Shown here in pieces: positions 3,856-6,328 of a DNA stretch of 6,328 nt. A program made the translations under genes and the position numbers. Origin of the DNA: Allobrachymonas sp. (GTDB lineage: Bacteria; Pseudomonadota; Gammaproteobacteria; Burkholderiales; Burkholderiaceae_C); contig JAUNUE010000066.1 in NCBI GenBank assembly GCA_030538335.1, positions 1 through 6,328 of the forward strand, in the 5' to 3' direction. Numbering within the stretch: the first letter of the stretch is position 1; every line of letters begins with the position of its first letter. The notes below the pieces were generated by a model that worked only from the letters and a program-made list of their open reading frames with translations, did not search any database and was not told where the DNA came from.

Positions 3856-5196
3856 TCACTTCCCTTGTTGCAGCTTGAAGTTGGCCTTTTTCATCAGGCT
3901 GTCGTACTGCTGCGTCATCAGGTAGTTCTGCAATTGCGACATCAGTTCCATCGTCACGCCCACCACAATCAGCAGCGAGGTGCCACCCAGGTTGAACGGA
4001 ATCGAGCTGAAACGCATGCGCACAAATTCGGGCATCAGGCACACCGCCGTGATGTAGGCCGCGCCCACCAATGTCAGGCGCATCAGCACCTTGTCGAGGT
4101 AGCGGGCGGTATGGTCACCGGGGCGGATGCCGGGAACGAAGGCACCGCTTTTTTTCAGGTTGTCTGCTGTTTCGCGGCTGTTGAACACCAGGCCCGTGTA
4201 GAAAAAGCAGAAAAAAATGATCGCCGCAGCATACAGTGCTACATAAATGGGTTGCCCCGGCAGCAGGGTGGCGGCGGCATTCTTGATCATGCGCTTGAAC
4301 CAGCCCAGTTGCTCGCCACTGCTGAACCAGTTGGCAATGGTGGCAGGCAGCAGGATGATCGACGATGCAAAGATCGGCGGAATCACGCCAGCCATGTTCA
4401 ACTTGAGCGGCAGGTGCGAAGCCTGGCCCCCATAGACCTTGTTGCCCACCTGGCGGCGTGCATAGTTGACCAGTACCTTGCGCTGCGCACGCTCCACATA
4501 CACCACGAACAGGGTAATGGCCACCACTGCAGCGAAGATGGCCAGAGCCACCGCCGGATGCATGGCGTTGTTGCGCACCAGATCCAGCAACTGCACCATT
4601 GCCGGAGGCAGGCCCGCGGCAATACCGGCAAAGATGATGATCGAGGTGCCGTTGCCGATGGCGCGCTCGGTCATTTGCTCACCCAGCCACATCAGGAACA
4701 TGGTGCCCGTGGTCAGGCTCACGACGGTGGTGAACTTGAACATGAAACCGGGCGCCAGCACCAGCCCCGGCGTGCCTTCGAGCATGGCGGCAATACCCAG
4801 CGACTGGAAAATTGCCAGACCCAGCGACGCATAGCGCGTGTACTGGCTGATCTTGCGCTGCCCGGCTTCGCCTTCTTTCTTGAGCGCCTCAAGCGCAGGC
4901 ACCACATACGACACCATCTGGATCACGATCGATGCCGAGATGTACGGCATGATGCCCAGCGCAAACACCGAGAAGCGTTGCAGCGCGCCACCCGAGAACA
5001 TGTTGAACATGCCCAGGATGCCGCCCGCCTGACTGCGGAACAGTTGCGCCATCTGGGCAGGGTCGATTCCGGGCACGGGAATATGCGTACCGATGCGGAA
5101 CACCACCAGCGCCAGCACCAAAAACAGCAGGCGCTTGCGCAGCTCCGCCATCTTCGACGAAGACATGTTGCCAAGGGTTGGGGCAGCAGTAGCCAC
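3856..5196 (-). CDS. secY: Protein translocase subunit SecY
   Basis: SecY forms the membrane channel, with SecE and SecG, through which SecA pushes preproteins and into which SRP-delivered membrane proteins are inserted. The 446-residue product matches the family (443 in E. coli) and has the alternating hydrophobic segments expected for ten transmembrane helices, the first at about residues 22 to 38. It is followed by IPVPGIDP and the periplasmic plug region. The fifth cytoplasmic loop has GIRPG with Arg358, equivalent to the Arg357 needed for SecA-dependent transport in E. coli. I chose the GTG at 5196, with AAGG 10 bases upstream, because no Shine-Dalgarno precedes the in-frame ATG at codon 11. 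It follows rplO after 20 bases. The C-terminus KKANFKLQQGK is basic and cytoplasmic. Confidence 0.98.
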   Translation of the reverse strand: MATAAPTLGNMSSSKMAELRKRLLFLVLALVVFRIGTHIPVPGIDPAQMAQLFRSQAGGILGMFNMFSGGALQRFSVFALGIMPYISASIVIQMVSYVVPALEALKKEGEAGQRKISQYTRYASLGLAIFQSLGIAAMLEGTPGLVLAPGFMFKFTTVVSLTTGTMFLMWLGEQMTERAIGNGTSIIIFAGIAAGLPPAMVQLLDLVRNNAMHPAVALAIFAAVVAITLFVVYVERAQRKVLVNYARRQVGNKVYGGQASHLPLKLNMAGVIPPIFASSIILLPATIANWFSSGEQLGWFKRMIKNAAATLLPGQPIYVALYAAAIIFFCFFYTGLVFNSRETADNLKKSGAFVPGIRPGDHTARYLDKVLMRLTLVGAAYITAVCLMPEFVRMRFSSIPFNLGGTSLLIVVGVTMELMSQLQNYLMTQQYDSLMKKANFKLQQGK

Positions 5197-5216
5197 TTGT
5201 GTTGCCTTGTCTGTGC

Positions 5217-5648
5217 TTAAGCCACGCTGCCGCCAGCCGCCTCGATGGCAGCCTTGGCGCCTGCGGTGGCACCGATACCGGTCAGTTTTACAGCCGACTT
5301 GATTTCGCCGGTCTTGATGACCTTGACGTTCTTGATCATCTGGCCCACGAGGCCAGCCGTCTTGAGCGCGAGCAAATCCACCTCTGCGAGGTTGAGTGCA
5401 GCGAGTTCATTCAGGTTGATCTCGGCGTTGTAGCGCAGCGTTTGCGATTTGAAGCCACGCTTGGGCAGGCGACGCTGCAGCGGCATCTGGCCGCCTTCAA
5501 AGCCGACTTTGTGAAAACCACCGGCGCGCGATTTCTGGCCCTTGTGGCCGCGGCCTGCGGTTTTGCCGAAGCCCGAACCAATGCCACGGCCAACGCGGCG
5601 GCGGGTAGTTTTGGCGCCATCTGCAGGCTTGATGTTGTTGAGTTCCAT
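5217..5648 (-). CDS. rplO: 50S ribosomal protein L15
   Basis: L15 is a late-assembly protein of the large subunit with a long basic N-terminal extension that penetrates the 23S rRNA. The 143-residue product (144 in E. coli) begins MELNNIKPADGAKTTRRRVG, then shows the family signature GRGHKGQKSRAGG...GFEGGQMPLQRRLPKRGF at about residues 33 to 66, and ends with a compact globular domain (VLVGQ-type region and AAGGSVA tail). The ATG at 5648 is preceded by TAAGGA, which includes the TAA stop of rpmD, so the stop of one gene is part of the ribosome binding site of the next. Confidence 0.98.
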   Translation of the reverse strand: MELNNIKPADGAKTTRRRVGRGIGSGFGKTAGRGHKGQKSRAGGFHKVGFEGGQMPLQRRLPKRGFKSQTLRYNAEINLNELAALNLAEVDLLALKTAGLVGQMIKNVKVIKTGEIKSAVKLTGIGATAGAKAAIEAAGGSVA

Positions 5649-5660
5649 CTCTTGCAGTCC

Positions 5661-5843
5661 TTACAGAACTTTCACCAGATAGGCGATTTTGTTGATCATG
5701 CCGCGCACGGCAGGCGTATCCTGCAGCTCGGCAATGCTGTTGAGCTTGCGCAGGCCCAGGCCGCGCACGGTGTCGCGGTGGGATTGCTTGGTGCCAATGG
5801 GGCTGCGCACCAGTTGCACCTTGAGGGTTGCTTTGTCAGACAT
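5661..5843 (-). CDS. rpmD: 50S ribosomal protein L30
   Basis: L30 is a small peripheral protein of the large subunit. The 60-residue product has the short bacterial form (59 in E. coli), with KVQLVRSPIGTKQSHRDTVRGLGL in the first half and the conserved TPAVRGMINKIAYLVKV at the end. The ATG at 5843 has AGGAAA as its Shine-Dalgarno in the 11-base gap after rpsE. Its stop codon overlaps the rplO ribosome binding site. The order rpsE-rpmD-rplO-secY is the classic spc operon order. Confidence 0.97.
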   Translation of the reverse strand: MSDKATLKVQLVRSPIGTKQSHRDTVRGLGLRKLNSIAELQDTPAVRGMINKIAYLVKVL

Positions 5844-5854
5844 GTCGTTTTCCT

Positions 5855-6328
5855 TCAGGCGGCAAAGAGGTCTTCAACGCTCTTGCCGCGCTTAGCCGCC
5901 ACTTCGGCGGGCGTGGTGGAATTGCGCAGCGCATCAAGCGTGGCGCGGACCATGTTGTAGGGGTTGGACGAACCATGGCTCTTTGCCACGATGTCGGTAA
6001 TGCCCATCACCTCGAAAACGGCGCGCATCGGGCCGCCAGCGATGATGCCGGTACCCTTGGGGGCCGGAGCCATCATCACGCGCGAAGCACCGTGCTGGCC
6101 GGTCAACTGGTGGTGGATGGTGCCGTTTTTCAACGAAATCTTCACCAGGTTGCGGCGTGCCTCTTCCATGGCCTTCTGCACGGCAGACGGCACTTCTTTC
6201 GACTTGCCCTTGCCCATGCCGACGCCACCGTCGCCATCGCCCACCACGGTCAGCGCGGCAAAGCTGAGAATACGACCACCCTTGACCACCTTGGTCACGC
6301 GGTTGACCGCAATCATCTTCTCCTTCAT
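5855..6328 (-). CDS. rpsE: 30S ribosomal protein S5, N-terminus outside the window
   Basis: S5 sits at the mRNA entry side of the small subunit and affects decoding accuracy and spectinomycin sensitivity. The 157 visible residues contain the double-stranded-RNA-binding-like N-terminal domain (AVNRVTKVVKGGRILSFAAL) and the C-terminal domain (AGGPMRAVFEVMGITDIVAK, SSNPYNMVRATLDAL). The VKGGRI loop, where spectinomycin resistance changes occur in E. coli, has the usual sequence. The ATG at the very edge aligns with about residue 11 of E. coli S5 (166 residues), so it is probably an internal methionine and the true start lies upstream, outside the window. The gene is otherwise complete and ends with a TGA 11 bases before rpmD. 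Confidence 0.97.
   Translation of the reverse strand: MKEKMIAVNRVTKVVKGGRILSFAALTVVGDGDGGVGMGKGKSKEVPSAVQKAMEEARRNLVKISLKNGTIHHQLTGQHGASRVMMAPAPKGTGIIAGGPMRAVFEVMGITDIVAKSHGSSNPYNMVRATLDALRNSTTPAEVAAKRGKSVEDLFAA

Noticed and set aside
3733..5220. Long plus-strand open frame of 495 codons opposite secY and infA
   Set aside because: It is the antisense shadow of secY in GC-rich DNA. The predicted protein is rich in His, Arg and Gln with no recognisable domain, and the minus-strand genes are certain.

Overview
The window is the distal half of a ribosomal protein superoperon (spc/alpha type), read entirely on the minus strand. The 5' end of the transcript lies beyond position 6328. The gene order in transcription is rpsE (cut by the window edge), rpmD, rplO, secY, infA, rpmJ, rpsM, rpsK, rpsD, rpoA, rplQ. 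An initiator tRNA gene, also minus strand, follows and is cut by position 1. infA between secY and rpmJ, the sequence character of the proteins (S4, alpha, L36) and the GC-rich coding sequence suggest a betaproteobacterium of the order Burkholderiales, probably Comamonadaceae. The genus cannot be fixed from the sequence alone.

Upstream part (6328 to 2653): eight genes are packed with gaps of 7 to 48 bases. Shine-Dalgarno sequences often lie in or next to the stop codon of the preceding gene, as expected for one translationally coupled mRNA. These genes encode ribosomal proteins S5, L30, L15, L36, S13 and S11, the SecY translocon channel and initiation factor IF-1. rpmJ (37 codons, 3468..3581) is small and easily missed.

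Downstream part (2652 to 151): rpsD, rpoA and rplQ are each preceded by an unusually long spacer (159, 167 and 181 bases). Each spacer contains several strong inverted repeats without U-tracts. They look like RNA processing or regulatory structures rather than terminators. The rpoA-rplQ spacer also has a possible internal promoter (594..622) and a GC-rich palindromic block (about 631..703) resembling a dispersed intergenic repeat.

End of the window (150 to 1): a long hairpin follows rplQ. Next comes a well-formed sigma70-type promoter (near-consensus -35, 17-base spacer, extended -10, C-rich discriminator) pointed at the tRNA-fMet gene. Together the genes supply ribosome subunits, translation initiation, the RNA polymerase alpha subunit and the membrane insertion channel. 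All coding sequences look intact. I found no mobile element, CRISPR array or new protein system. The points of interest are in the spacers.
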